DNA of 64,000 nucleotides, from NCBI RefSeq assembly GCF_030651185.1, contig NZ_JAUSCJ010000032.1, forward strand, positions 102,479-166,478. Reading direction: 5' to 3'. The position numbers were made by a program, and so were the translations under genes. Below, in pieces: positions 19,400-28,208 of this stretch. Every line of letters begins with the position of its first letter. Positions within the stretch are counted from its first letter, which is position 1. This DNA comes from Phenylobacterium sp. GTDB taxonomy: Bacteria; Pseudomonadota; Alphaproteobacteria; Caulobacterales; Caulobacteraceae. The notes below the pieces were generated by a model. That model ran no database searches, was not told the origin of the DNA, and worked only from the letters and a program-made list of their open reading frames with translations.

Positions 19400-21061
19400 C
19401 TAATTGGACGCGGCGACCCGCCCCAGAACCATGTCGGCGGCTTTCTCCGCGATCATGATGGTGGGCGCATTGGTGTTGCCCGAGACCAGGCGCGGCATCA
19501 CCGAGGCGTCCACGACCCGCAGCCCCTCGACACCGCGCACCCGCAGCTGGGCGTCCACCACCCCCATGGGGCCAGAGCCCATCTGGCAGGTACCCACCGG
19601 GTGATAGATGGTCGACCCGGCCATGCGGGCATAGCCCAGCAGGGCCTCGTCGTTGGTGAAGTCGGGGCCTGGCAGCATCTCGTGGTCGATATAGCGGGAC
19701 AGCGCCGGCTGGGCGGCGATCTTGCGCGCCCACTTCAGCCCGGCCACCGCCACCTCCTGGTCCAGGGGGTCGGATAGATAGTTGGGGGTGATGGCGGGAT
19801 AGACGCTCGGATCGGCAGACTTGATGTGGATGCTTCCCCGGCTCTCGGGCCGCACCTGGCAGGGCGCGATGGTCAGGCCCGGCGCGCCGTCCAGCTCCAT
19901 CTTGCCCTCGGTCATCGCCTTTTCCAGGTTCTGCGACGCCGGCAGGATGTGGAACTGGATGTCCGGACCGGCCAGATCGGGCCGGGACTTGCAGAAGGCC
20001 GCCACGTGGGCGGCCGAAAGCGTCAGCAACCCCTTGCGCTGGAAGGCGTATTTCAGGATCTCGCCCAGGAAGCGCGGGCCCTTGGTGAGTTCGTTGACCG
20101 AGATGGTGCCGGGCTTCAGCCGGTAGGTGACCCCCATGACGTAGTGGTCCTGCAGGTTCTCACCGACGCCGGGCAGGTCGGCGATCACCTCGATGCCATG
20201 GTCGCGCAGCAGCTCGCCGGGACCGATGCCCGACAGCTGCAGAAGTTGCGGCGAGTTGATCGCCCCGCCGGCCAGGATCACCTCGCGCCGGGCCTTGGCG
20301 ATCTTGCGGACGCCGTCCTGCAGGTACTCGATCCCGACGGCCTTCTTGCCCTCGAAGATCACCTTGGTGGTGAGCGCCCGGGTCTCGACCTTGAGGTTGG
20401 CGCGGCCCATGGCCGGGTGCAGGTAGGCCACAGCCGCCGACTGGCGCTGTCCGTTCTTGACGGTCAGCTGGTAGTAGCTGACCCCCTCCTGGTTCTCGCC
20501 GTTGACATCTTCGTTGCGCGGGATGCCGGCCTCGACGCAGGCCTCCACCACCGCGTCGGACACCGGGTGCTTGGTGGTGACGTCGGAGACGTTGAGCGGC
20601 CCGCCCACGGCGTGGTGCGCGTCGGCGCCACGCTCCTGGTGCTGCGAGCGCTTGAAATAGGGGGCGACGTCGTCCCAGCCCCAGCCCTCGCAGCCCAGCT
20701 GCCGCCAGCCGTCATAGTCGGCCTGCTGGCCACGGATATAGAGCAGGCCATTGATCGACGACGAGCCGCCCAACACCTTGCCGCGCGGCCAGACATGCAC
20801 CCGGCCCCCGGTGCCCGGATCGGGCTCGGTGGGGTAGAGCCAGTTGACCTTGGGATCCTTCAGGGTCTGGGCGTAGCCCACCGGCACGTGGATCATCACA
20901 TTGGAGAGGAACTGACCCGGCTCCTTGGTGGGCCGATCGTCGCCGCCGGCCTCCAGCAGCAGAACGGTGTTGGCGGCGTCCGCGCTCAGGCGGTTGGCCA
21001 GTACGCACCCGGCCGAACCTGCGCCGACGATGATGTAGTCCGCGATAGGGGTGTCGGACAT
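19400..21061 (-). CDS. GMC-family oxidoreductase (choline/alcohol dehydrogenase-like)
   Basis: 553-residue FAD enzyme. The N-terminus has YIIVGAGSAGCVLANRLS, the ADP-binding loop. GGSSSINGLLYIRG is the GMC signature 1 and GAINSPQLLQLSGIGP signature 2. Near the C-terminus is YHPVGTCQMG with the catalytic His, and a second His or Asn in SGNTNAPTIM. Members oxidise alcohols such as choline; with no betaine aldehyde dehydrogenase nearby, the true substrate is unknown. It stands alone, transcribed toward tipF. Confidence 0.9.
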   Translation of the reverse strand: MSDTPIADYIIVGAGSAGCVLANRLSADAANTVLLLEAGGDDRPTKEPGQFLSNVMIHVPVGYAQTLKDPKVNWLYPTEPDPGTGGRVHVWPRGKVLGGSSSINGLLYIRGQQADYDGWRQLGCEGWGWDDVAPYFKRSQHQERGADAHHAVGGPLNVSDVTTKHPVSDAVVEACVEAGIPRNEDVNGENQEGVSYYQLTVKNGQRQSAAVAYLHPAMGRANLKVETRALTTKVIFEGKKAVGIEYLQDGVRKIAKARREVILAGGAINSPQLLQLSGIGPGELLRDHGIEVIADLPGVGENLQDHYVMGVTYRLKPGTISVNELTKGPRFLGEILKYAFQRKGLLTLSAAHVAAFCKSRPDLAGPDIQFHILPASQNLEKAMTEGKMELDGAPGLTIAPCQVRPESRGSIHIKSADPSVYPAITPNYLSDPLDQEVAVAGLKWARKIAAQPALSRYIDHEMLPGPDFTNDEALLGYARMAGSTIYHPVGTCQMGSGPMGVVDAQLRVRGVEGLRVVDASVMPRLVSGNTNAPTIMIAEKAADMVLGRVAASN

Positions 21062-21153
21062 CGGAGCGGCTCCTGCTGAAACGGACCCCTGTTGTGTGCG
21101 TTCGAAGCGTCGCCGTAAACGGCCAATGCCGTCAGCTACGCAACGCCGGCGCC

Positions 21154-21585
21154 CTACAGCGCGTAGCGGCTCGCGAAGGTCGGCGGGAAGGGCAGGTTGT
21201 TGGCGTAGAAATAGCGGATCAGTTGGCCGTGATGCTGGGCCTCGTGCTCGATGAGGTCGATCAGGATGCCTTGGCGGGCCTCGTCCAGGTCGCCCTGTGC
21301 GGCGGCGAGCCGCTCCAGCACCAGGTCGCGCGAAGCTGCCAATGCGGTCTGCACGGCCGCCGGCGCGTCGGGCTCCGCCAGGCTGCAGGAGAAACCGCGC
21401 CAGCGTCCGGCTTCAAAGGCGCGCGCATAGCTTTCCCGCGCGCCCACCAAGCACCAGAATTGCCCGCCGATGGGGTTGGAGGGAGCCTTGCCATTGTGGC
21501 TCTTGAGGGCGTCGGCCGAGAGGCCTTCGGCCAGGGCGTTGGTAAGGTCGAGCGTCTTGGCGAGGCGTGTCTTCAGGACATCCAT
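21154..21585 (-). CDS. DinB-like metal-binding protein
   Basis: 143-residue four-helix protein. It shows an early helix KTLDLTNALAEGLSADAL and, near the C-terminus, LIEHEAQHHGQLIRY, which supplies the His pair typical of the DinB fold. Many members are metal-dependent thiol transferases or of unknown role. It is 34 nt from the dehydrogenase gene on the same strand, which may share its transcript. Confidence 0.7.
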   Translation of the reverse strand: MDVLKTRLAKTLDLTNALAEGLSADALKSHNGKAPSNPIGGQFWCLVGARESYARAFEAGRWRGFSCSLAEPDAPAAVQTALAASRDLVLERLAAAQGDLDEARQGILIDLIEHEAQHHGQLIRYFYANNLPFPPTFASRYAL

Positions 21586-21619
21586 GCCGAGGTCTCCTGC
21601 CTGAAGAACGCCCGCCGGT

Positions 21620-22498
21620 TTATCGCGTCGGGATCGGAACCTCGCCGCGGTAGTCGTAGAAGCCGCGGTCGGTCTTGCGGCCCAGCCAGCCGGCCTCGAC
21701 GTACTTCACCAGCAGCGGGCAGGGGCGGTACTTGGAGTCGGCGAGACCCTCGTACAGCACGTTCATGATCGACAGCACCGTATCCAGGCCGATGAAGTCG
21801 CCCAGTTCCAGCGGGCCCATCGGATGGTTGGCGCCCAGCTTCAGGGCGGTGTCGATGGCGTCCACCGTGCCGACGCCCTCGTACAGGGTGTAGATCGCCT
21901 CGTTGATCATCGGCACCAGCACGCGGTTGACGATGAAGGCCGGGAAATCCTCGGCGTTGGCGGTGGTCTTGCCCAGCGACTTGGCGAAGTTGACGGCGGT
22001 CTCGTAGGTCGGCGCGTCGGTGGCGATGCCGCGGATGATCTCCACGAGGTTCATCAGCGGCACCGGGTTCATGAAGTGCAGGCCGATGAACCGGCCGGGC
22101 CGGTCAGAGGCCGCGCCCAGGCGGGTGATGGAGATCGACGAGGTGTTCGACGCCAGCAGGGTGTCGGGGCCGAGGTGCGGGGTGAGCGCCTTGAAGATCG
22201 ACTTCTTGACCTCCTCGTTCTCGGTGGCCGCCTCGATGGCGAGGTCGGTGCCGCCGATGGTCTGGAGTTCCGGCGCGGACTTGATGCGGGCGATCCCGGC
22301 GTCCATCGCCTCCTGGGTGATGATGCCGCGGGCCACCTGGCGGGTCATGTTCTTGCGGATCTGGGCCAGGCCCGTCTCGATCCGCTCGGCGCTCACATCG
22401 TGCAGCAGCACGTCATAGCCGCCCAGGGCGACCACGTGGGCGATGCCCGAACCCATCTGGCCAGCGCCGATGACGCCGACCGACTTGATATCCACCAT
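21620..22498 (-). CDS. 3-hydroxyacyl-CoA (3-hydroxybutyryl-CoA) dehydrogenase
   Basis: NAD-dependent oxidation of (S)-3-hydroxyacyl-CoA to 3-oxoacyl-CoA. The 292-residue protein has the Rossmann loop GVIGAGQMGSGIAHVVALGG, a Ser-rich LASNTSSISIT loop, the catalytic His in GLHFMNPVPLM with the Glu of LVEIIRG, and the C-terminal GANHPMGPLELGDFIGLD. In many relatives it follows etfA directly; here two small genes intervene. Confidence 0.95.
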   Translation of the reverse strand: MVDIKSVGVIGAGQMGSGIAHVVALGGYDVLLHDVSAERIETGLAQIRKNMTRQVARGIITQEAMDAGIARIKSAPELQTIGGTDLAIEAATENEEVKKSIFKALTPHLGPDTLLASNTSSISITRLGAASDRPGRFIGLHFMNPVPLMNLVEIIRGIATDAPTYETAVNFAKSLGKTTANAEDFPAFIVNRVLVPMINEAIYTLYEGVGTVDAIDTALKLGANHPMGPLELGDFIGLDTVLSIMNVLYEGLADSKYRPCPLLVKYVEAGWLGRKTDRGFYDYRGEVPIPTR

Positions 22499-22671
22499 GC
22501 CGCCTAAGCCTTCGATCCTGCGGGGCGGTATCCCCTGACCCGCCGCCGCTTATGACGGGTTTCTAACATGGCGATGTGCGGCGCCGCCAAGGCTTTTGCT
22601 GCGACGCAGCGTGAGGAGGGGGGGCGACTGTGGCCCGGACGCCGCGATCTGGCCGCCCAAGGCGCAACGAA

Positions 22672-22702
22672 AAGGGGCGGCTCCTCGCGGAACCGCCCCT
22701 TG
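22672..22702 (-). terminator. Intrinsic terminator after DUF4926-DUF1508 gene
   Basis: Perfect 9-bp stem AAGGGGCGG / CCGCCCCTT with a 12-nt loop, followed by TTCG on the minus strand, 27 nt after the stop of the DUF4926-DUF1508 gene. It probably ends the etfBA-insert transcript. Confidence 0.6.
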
Positions 22703-22728
22703 CTCTCGTCGATCCAGCCGACCTCTGG

Positions 22729-23109
22729 TCAGGCGGCGGTACGATCCAGGATCGGCGCTTCGCGGATCGACCGGACGGCGAGTTGAATTCCGCGCAGGCA
22801 GTCTTCCTTGCTGCCGTAGGATTCGCTGTGGGCGATCAGCTCACCGTTCGCGGCCACCAGGCGCCAGCGGTAAGCTCCGCCTGGGTCACTGTACAGTTCC
22901 AGGTGGACGGCGCCGACGTCCTGCCCGGGTTCTACCCGACCCACGTCGCTCGCGCCCAGTGTGGTTACGATTGATCCCGTGTCGTCAACAAACTCGACCT
23001 CATAGGCGTCAGCGCTGTGGACATGGATCACCGCGCCTTGTCGGCCTGCGTCCAGGCCTAGATCGGGCTTCGACCGCCTGAGAGTCACAATGTCGAGCAG
23101 TCCAACCAT
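22729..23109 (-). CDS. DUF4926-DUF1508 fusion protein
   Basis: 126 residues. Residues 1-60 (LLDIVTLRRSKPDLGL, then GRQGAVIHVHSADAYEVEFV) look like DUF4926, usually a stand-alone small domain. Residues 68-126 (LELYSDPGGAYRWRLVAANG, then YGSKEDCLRGI) are a DUF1508/YegP domain. I see no known catalytic motif. It follows the DUF6883 gene by 6 nt, so the two are co-expressed. DUF4926 and DUF6883 genes are often neighbours; their biochemical role is not established. Codon use is visibly less GC-rich than in etfA. Confidence 0.75.
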   Translation of the reverse strand: MVGLLDIVTLRRSKPDLGLDAGRQGAVIHVHSADAYEVEFVDDTGSIVTTLGASDVGRVEPGQDVGAVHLELYSDPGGAYRWRLVAANGELIAHSESYGSKEDCLRGIQLAVRSIREAPILDRTAA

Positions 23110-23115
23110 GCGTGT

Positions 23116-23448
23116 TTATACCACAAAAGCGGTCAGGAAGACGGGCGGCTGATCTGTGGCCGGCGATAGCCAAGCGCTGCGGATAACCGCAGTCTTTGAA
23201 TTCAGCGTCAATTGGAAGTCGATCCGGAAGCGGACGCCGTAGGCGTCTTCGCCTGTTATCTCGGCTTCACCTTCGATGGCCGCCCGTCGAAGTTCGTCCT
23301 TGAAAAAGACAGCGCCCTCGGCGGTGAGGCCGAGGGCGCTTTTGAAGACTTGGGCCTTATGGCGGCCGATAGGATGCGTCGAGGAGAGAAGGTAGTCGAT
23401 GACCTTGCGGTCATCGACGATAGCCAACTCGCCCTTCGGCAGTCGCAT
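23116..23448 (-). CDS. DUF6883 protein
   Basis: 110-residue protein starting [20 protein letters not shown], with [20 protein letters not shown] and a final FLTAFVV strand, the pattern of DUF6883. The ATG directly abuts the etfA stop (TAGATG), so it is translationally linked to etfA. It is less GC-rich than its neighbours. Similar domains occur as C-terminal modules of larger secreted or phage proteins, so a toxin-like role is possible; that is an inference. Confidence 0.75.
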   Translation of the reverse strand: MRLPKGELAIVDDRKVIDYLLSSTHPIGRHKAQVFKSALGLTAEGAVFFKDELRRAAIEGEAEITGEDAYGVRFRIDFQLTLNSKTAVIRSAWLSPATDQPPVFLTAFVV

Positions 23449-24393
23449 CTACTTCCCGGCGGCGGTCAGGGCGTCCATCAGTTCCGGCACGGCGGTCTTG
23501 TAGTCCGCCACCAGGCCGAAATCGGCGACCTGGAAGATCGGAGCGTCGGAGTCCTTGTTGATCGCCACGATGATCTTGGAGTCCTTCATCCCGGCGAGGT
23601 GCTGGATGGCGCCGGAGATGCCGATGGCGACATACAGTTCCGGGGCCACGACCTTGCCGGTCTGACCGACCTGGTAGTCGTTGGGGGCGTAGCCCGCATC
23701 GACCGCCGCGCGCGACGCGCCGATGGCGGCCCCGAGCTTGTCGGCCAGGGGATCGATGACCCGCTGGAATTCCTCGGCCGAACCCATGGCCCGACCGCCG
23801 GAGACGACGATCTTGGCGCCGGCGAGTTCGGGACGGGCCGACTTCACCAGTTGCTGGTCGACGAACTTGGTCTTGGGCGCGCCGTCGCCGGCGCCGATGC
23901 TCTCGACCGGGGCCGAGCCGCCTTCACCGGCCGCCGTGAAGGCGGTGGCGCGGACGGTGATGACCTTCTTGGCGTCGGAGGACTGGACGGTCTCCAGGGC
24001 GTTGCCGGCATAGATCGGGCGCACGAAGGTGGAGCCGTCGACGACTTCGACGATTTCGGAGATCTGGGCGACGTCCAGCTTGGCCGCGATGCGGGGGCTG
24101 ACGTTCTTGCCCTGCGAGGTGGCGGGCGTCAGGACGGCGTCGTAGCCGCCCATCAGGGGGACCACGACCGCGGTGACGGCCTCGGCCAGACCCTGGCCCA
24201 GCGCATCGCTCTCGGCCAGCAGCACCTTGCGGACGCCGGCGATCTTGCCGGCGGCCTCGGCGACGGCCTTGGCGCCGGACCCGGCCACCAGGATGTCGAC
24301 GTCGGACGACAGCGCGAGCGCCGCAGTCACGGTCTTGTGGGTGCTGTCCTTCAGGGACGCATTGTCATGATCGGCGATAACGAGAACGGCCAT
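23449..24393 (-). CDS. etfA: Electron transfer flavoprotein, alpha subunit
   Basis: Carries electrons from acyl-CoA dehydrogenases to the quinone pool via ETF-quinone oxidoreductase. The 314 residues show the C-terminal FAD domain: [30 protein letters not shown], then [16 protein letters not shown] and [18 protein letters not shown]. It overlaps the etfB stop by 1 nt (TAATG), so both subunits are coupled. The acyl-CoA dehydrogenase at 28205 is a likely electron donor. Confidence 0.97.
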   Translation of the reverse strand: MAVLVIADHDNASLKDSTHKTVTAALALSSDVDILVAGSGAKAVAEAAGKIAGVRKVLLAESDALGQGLAEAVTAVVVPLMGGYDAVLTPATSQGKNVSPRIAAKLDVAQISEIVEVVDGSTFVRPIYAGNALETVQSSDAKKVITVRATAFTAAGEGGSAPVESIGAGDGAPKTKFVDQQLVKSARPELAGAKIVVSGGRAMGSAEEFQRVIDPLADKLGAAIGASRAAVDAGYAPNDYQVGQTGKVVAPELYVAIGISGAIQHLAGMKDSKIIVAINKDSDAPIFQVADFGLVADYKTAVPELMDALTAAGK

Positions 24394-25139
24394 TAGAGCA
24401 CCCCCGCGGTCTTGAGGTTGGAGACCAGGTCGGCGGCGGTTTCCACCTTGATGCCGCCACCGCGCTTCGGGGGCTCGGTGACCTTGATGACCTTGAGGCG
24501 CGGGGCGGTGTCGACGCCGAGCGAGGCGGCTTCCTTGACGTCCAGCGGCTTCTTCTTGGCCTTCATGATGTTGGGCAGGCTGGCGTAGCGCGGCTCGTTG
24601 AGACGCAGGTCAGCGGTGATGATCGCCGGCAGGGTCACATCGATGGTCTGGATGCCGCCATCGACCTCACGGCCCACCTTGGCGTCGCCCGCGTTGAGCT
24701 CGATGGAGTTGGCGAAGGTCGCCTGCGGCCAGTCGAGCAGGGCCGCCAGCATCTGGCCGGTGGCGTTGTTGTCGCCGTCGATGGCCTGCTTGCCCATGAT
24801 CACAACGTCGGGGCTCTCTTCGCCGATGATGGCGGCGAGCAGCTTGGCGACGGCCAGGGGCTCAGGGTCCTGGTCGGTCTGGATCAGGATCGCGCGGTCT
24901 GCGCCCATGGCGAGCGCCGTGCGCAGGGTTTCCTGCGCCTGGGCCGGACCGATGGACACGGCCACGACTTCCGTGGCGACGCCCTTTTCCTTCTGACGGA
25001 CGGCCTCTTCGACCGCGATCTCGCAGAAGGGGTTCATGGACATCTTCACATTGGCAAGGTCCACACCGGATTGGTCGGATTTGACCCGGGCCTTGACGTT
25101 GTAGTCGATCACCCGCTTTACGGGGACGAGCACCTTCAT
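24393..25139 (-). CDS. etfB: Electron transfer flavoprotein, beta subunit
   Basis: 248-residue partner of EtfA that binds AMP. It begins [19 protein letters not shown] and has [18 protein letters not shown] and the conserved [20 protein letters not shown]. It is the first gene of the operon; the 150-nt gap upstream to the divergent small gene at 25290 should contain the promoter. Confidence 0.97.
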   Translation of the reverse strand: MKVLVPVKRVIDYNVKARVKSDQSGVDLANVKMSMNPFCEIAVEEAVRQKEKGVATEVVAVSIGPAQAQETLRTALAMGADRAILIQTDQDPEPLAVAKLLAAIIGEESPDVVIMGKQAIDGDNNATGQMLAALLDWPQATFANSIELNAGDAKVGREVDGGIQTIDVTLPAIITADLRLNEPRYASLPNIMKAKKKPLDVKEAASLGVDTAPRLKVIKVTEPPKRGGGIKVETAADLVSNLKTAGVL

Positions 25140-25289
25140 GGCTTCGCTGACGCCTCAAATTGCTAAAAATTGAACGGTTGGGGCATAACGGTTCCGACGC
25201 GCAATGCAAGCCGAGGCCCGCCACACAGCGCCGCAATTTTGACGGGGCGGCCCTCTAAGCCGCTTCAAACCCCTGCCAAGACGAAGATC

Positions 25290-25559
25290 ATGAACCGAAC
25301 GATCAAGCGCCTGATGTTGATTTTCGCGGGCGCCTTCGCCCTCTCGGTGGTGGGGGTCGTGGTCTATCAGGTGGGCTGGGCCATGCCCGGCCAGGCCTGC
25401 GAGGCCCGCGGCGACTGGTGGGACTGGCGCGGCCGGACCTGCGCCCGGCCGGTCCTGATCTCCGATATCACCGGCCGGGTCATCGACACCCCCGAGCAGC
25501 GCAAGGCGGCCAAGGAACACGCCGCCAGGATCAGGGCCGCCGCGGCCCCCGCGCCCTAA
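25290..25559 (+). CDS. Small membrane-anchored protein, unknown function
   Basis: 89 residues. The start at 25290 (MNRTIKRLMLIFAGAFALSV) gives one N-terminal hydrophobic helix, residues 8-28, then an outside domain with two Cys (GQACEARGD and RTCARPV) that could form a disulfide, and a basic helical tail. I do not recognise it. Its stop overlaps the end of the convergent adenosyltransferase gene by 4 nt. The start could be further upstream, but this one gives a sensible membrane helix. Confidence 0.6.
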   Translation: MNRTIKRLMLIFAGAFALSVVGVVVYQVGWAMPGQACEARGDWWDWRGRTCARPVLISDITGRVIDTPEQRKAAKEHAARIRAAAAPAP

Positions 25560-26125
25560 CGCGTCGCGCCGGACTTCCACAGGACATCGGCGCGGCCCTG
25601 GTCATTGGCGTGCCGGGCCGCCACGAACAGCAGGTCCGACAGCCGGTTGAGGTAGCGGAAGGCTGGACCTGAGACCTCTTCCCCTGATTCCATCAGGGCC
25701 ACGGCGATACGCTCGGCCCGCCGCGCCACCGTCCGGGCCTGATGCAGGGCCGCCGCCGCCGGGGTCCCGCCCGGCAGGACAAAGGACGCCAGGGCCGGCA
25801 AATCGTCGTTCAGGCTATCGATCTCGGCCTCAAGGCGGGCCACCTGGCTGTCGAGGATGCGCAGCATCTGGCCCGGGGCCTCGTCGGGCTTGGCCGGGGT
25901 CGAGAGGTCGGCGCCGAGGTCGAAGAGCTCATTCTGGAGCCGGGCCAGGATCGCGTCGAATTCGCCATCTGTATGCAGCCGCGCCAGCCCGATACAGGCG
26001 TTGGTCTCGTCCACCGCCCCATAGGTCTCCACCCGCAGCGAGGCCTTGCTGACGGTCGCGCCGGTCGCCAGGCGGGTCGAGCCCTTGTCGCCCGTGCGTG
26101 TGTAGATCCGGTTGAGCGTGACCAT
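25556..26125 (-). CDS. Cob(I)alamin adenosyltransferase, PduO type
   Basis: Adds the adenosyl group to cobalamin, giving coenzyme B12 for mutases. Translation from ATG 26125 yields 189 residues beginning MVTLNRIYTRTGDKGSTRLA, which contains the ATP-binding TRTGDKG. The conserved C-terminal RYLNRLSDLLFVAAR is present. An upstream ATG in frame (26146) would overlap the HIG1 gene. Its ATG is 2 nt behind the stop of that gene. This fits use of B12-dependent acyl-CoA mutases, for example in the ethylmalonyl-CoA pathway. Confidence 0.92.
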   Translation of the reverse strand: MVTLNRIYTRTGDKGSTRLATGATVSKASLRVETYGAVDETNACIGLARLHTDGEFDAILARLQNELFDLGADLSTPAKPDEAPGQMLRILDSQVARLEAEIDSLNDDLPALASFVLPGGTPAAAALHQARTVARRAERIAVALMESGEEVSGPAFRYLNRLSDLLFVAARHANDQGRADVLWKSGATR

Positions 26126-26127
26126 CC

Positions 26128-26328
26128 CTAGCCCCGATGCCGCCACCAGACGGCGGTGACCAGCAGGGCCACCGCGATCGCCTGCAGCAGCACCCGCAGC
26201 CGCATCAGCTTATTCGAATAGGACCGGCCGAACTCGCCGCCGCGAAACAGGGCGAAGAGGCCGATGAACAGGGTGACCGTCACGGCCAGCAGGGCGAGCG
26301 GGATGAGGATGTCGAAGGCGCGTTCCAT
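26128..26328 (-). CDS. Twin-transmembrane HIG1-like small protein
   Basis: 66 residues with two hydrophobic helices, about 6-26 and 45-61, separated by GGEFGRSYSNKLMRLRVLLQ. This matches the small HIG1/twin-transmembrane family of alphaproteobacteria, linked in some organisms to respiratory complexes. It is coupled to the adenosyltransferase gene behind it. Confidence 0.8.
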   Translation of the reverse strand: MERAFDILIPLALLAVTVTLFIGLFALFRGGEFGRSYSNKLMRLRVLLQAIAVALLVTAVWWRHRG

Positions 26329-26833
26329 GGCCGCAATCTAGGGCGGTCGGGGCTGCGAAACCACCCGCAGAATCACGCCTTGAACCATCGTTACCCGAGC
26401 GCGCTCACTGATCAGGGATATTCCGCGGCGCTGTGTTTCAGGTCTGAAGCGATCGAAATCCCCCCAAAGCGAGCGCGTGCGACGCTGCGCCACACGGTCC
26501 AGCCTCAACCTATGAGCTAAATGCAGGGACCTGCGCGTATCGCGGAACGAGTTAGTTGAACTTGATCAAATATGACCCTTTCGCTTGGACGCGCCGCGGC
26601 GAACGGGTTAGAGAACGAAGAAATGCCGTGTGGTCTCTCCGAGGCCATGGCTTGGGCGCCTCCCCGCGTCCGGATTCTGAAGTTTAGTGCGGGCTGACAG
26701 CTTAGCCGCGCGATGTGATCCCACCGGGCGCCAGCCCGCGTGGACTCACGTCGGGCTGGAGCATCAGGTCGAAGAGTTTGCGTACTATTTGAACAACACG
26801 CGAAGGCGGCCCTCCCCAGGCTGAACGCACATC
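26329..26833. other. 505-nt intergenic region before the first TetR gene
   Basis: No convincing gene on either strand. The stretch around 26550-26585 is less GC-rich and contains TTGATCAA, an FNR/FixK-like half pattern that is too weak to call. The region should hold the promoters of the HIG1 gene and the TetR gene. Confidence 0.5.
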
Positions 26834-27487
26834 ATGAAACACGACCCCCTCACCCTCCACGGCGCCCAAGAAGCCGAAGTGCGCGTCCCCACCCGGCGCG
26901 CGCTCGCAAAGCAGCAGACCCGCGCCAAGGTGCTGGCCGCCGCGCGCCGCCTGTTCTCCGAAGAAGGCTATGAAGGCGCCACCATCCGCGACATCGCCGC
27001 GGCCGCCGGGATGTCCACCGGCGCGGTGTTCGCCAATTTCACCGACAAGTCGGATCTGTTCCGCGAGATCATGCTGACCGACATGGCCAGCCTGGCCGAG
27101 GTCATGCGCGAGGCCGCCCATCGCGGCCGCGCCGTCGACGACTGCCTGCTGAAGGCCTTCAGCGCCGGCTACGCCTTCTACAAGAGCCAGCTTCCCCTGG
27201 CCCGCGCCGCCTTCTCGATCTCCTGGAGCCCCGACCAGGGTCCCGAGCTCCGCAGCATGGCGCCGGTCCTGGCCCTGCACGACCTGATCACCGAACAATT
27301 GCTGGCCGGGATCGAGCGCGGCGAACTGAGCCAGGAGGCGGAGGTCAAGCTTCGCACCCAGATGCTGTTCGACTGCTACCTCGCCAATTATCCCGAAGCG
27401 ATCTTCCTGGGCTGGAGCATCGATGCGCTGCAGGCCAAGGCGAAGGACCAGATTCGCGTGATCCTGGCCGGCGCCCGCCGGGGTTGA
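26834..27487 (+). CDS. TetR-family transcriptional regulator
   Basis: 217 residues. The N-terminal HTH at about 26-72 is visible as ARRLFSEEGYEGATIRDIAA, then GMSTGAVFANFTDKSDLF. The C-terminal helical ligand domain shows no recognisable ligand. It stands alone with a second TetR gene 118 nt downstream on the same strand, not an obvious paralog. It may control the acyl-CoA dehydrogenase gene beyond. Confidence 0.92.
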   Translation: MKHDPLTLHGAQEAEVRVPTRRALAKQQTRAKVLAAARRLFSEEGYEGATIRDIAAAAGMSTGAVFANFTDKSDLFREIMLTDMASLAEVMREAAHRGRAVDDCLLKAFSAGYAFYKSQLPLARAAFSISWSPDQGPELRSMAPVLALHDLITEQLLAGIERGELSQEAEVKLRTQMLFDCYLANYPEAIFLGWSIDALQAKAKDQIRVILAGARRG

Positions 27488-27605
27488 CCCAGTCCGGGTG
27501 CGACGTACTGTCGCGCCCGGGTAAGGGAGGCGTCGCAGCGCGAGGTTTCATCCTAACCATGGGTCAAGCCGCGCGTTCACGACGTGGTCTTGAGGGGGAA
27601 ACCGT

Positions 27606-28208
27606 TTGAGCGTCAGACAGTCTCAGAAGGAGGCCACGCGGAAACGTGTGCTCGACGCGGCGCGCGATCTCTTCGAGACGCGGGGCTACGAAGAGACCAC
27701 GGTTCGCGAGATCGCCCGCGTCGCCGAGGTTTCGGTGGGCAGCGTCTTCACGACCTTTTCCTCCAAGGGCGACATCCTCAGCCAGGTCATGGCCGACCGG
27801 TTGGACGCCCTCTATGCCGAACTCGATCGCGTGGTGCCGCACCTGCGCGGGTCGACGGCCGACCGGCTAAGGTCGATGTTCGCCATCCACTACGCCTTCG
27901 AGACCCGCCGCACGAAGCTGTTCCTGGCCCATATCGCGGCGGCCTATGACTGGACCCTTGAGCCGTCCTCCCGGCCCTTCGGCCGCAACCCGCACTTGAA
28001 GCAGGTGGTGAAGGACTGTCTGGCCGACGGCGTCACCCGGGGCGACGTCGACCCGTCCACCGATCTCGACATCGCGGTCGACACCCTGATGGCCTCCTAT
28101 GCCTGGACCTATCGGCTCGCGGCCTGGAACGAGAGCGACGCCGAGACCATGAGCGCAGTCTTCGACAAACACATCGGCCTGATCTGCCAGGGCTTCCACC
28201 CCCGCTAG
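27606..28208 (+). CDS. TetR-family transcriptional regulator
   Basis: 200 residues with TTG start (GAGGGGGAA upstream). HTH at about 12-58: ARDLFETRGYEETTVREIAR, then EVSVGSVFTTFSSKGDIL. The end overlaps the convergent mcd stop by 4 nt. The closeness to mcd suggests it may regulate acyl-CoA metabolism, though no operator is seen. Confidence 0.9.
   Translation: MSVRQSQKEATRKRVLDAARDLFETRGYEETTVREIARVAEVSVGSVFTTFSSKGDILSQVMADRLDALYAELDRVVPHLRGSTADRLRSMFAIHYAFETRRTKLFLAHIAAAYDWTLEPSSRPFGRNPHLKQVVKDCLADGVTRGDVDPSTDLDIAVDTLMASYAWTYRLAAWNESDAETMSAVFDKHIGLICQGFHPR

Noticed and set aside
26550..26590. TTGATCAA as an FNR/FixK box
   Set aside because: Only the half pattern matches; the second half is AAATATGA, so support is too weak.
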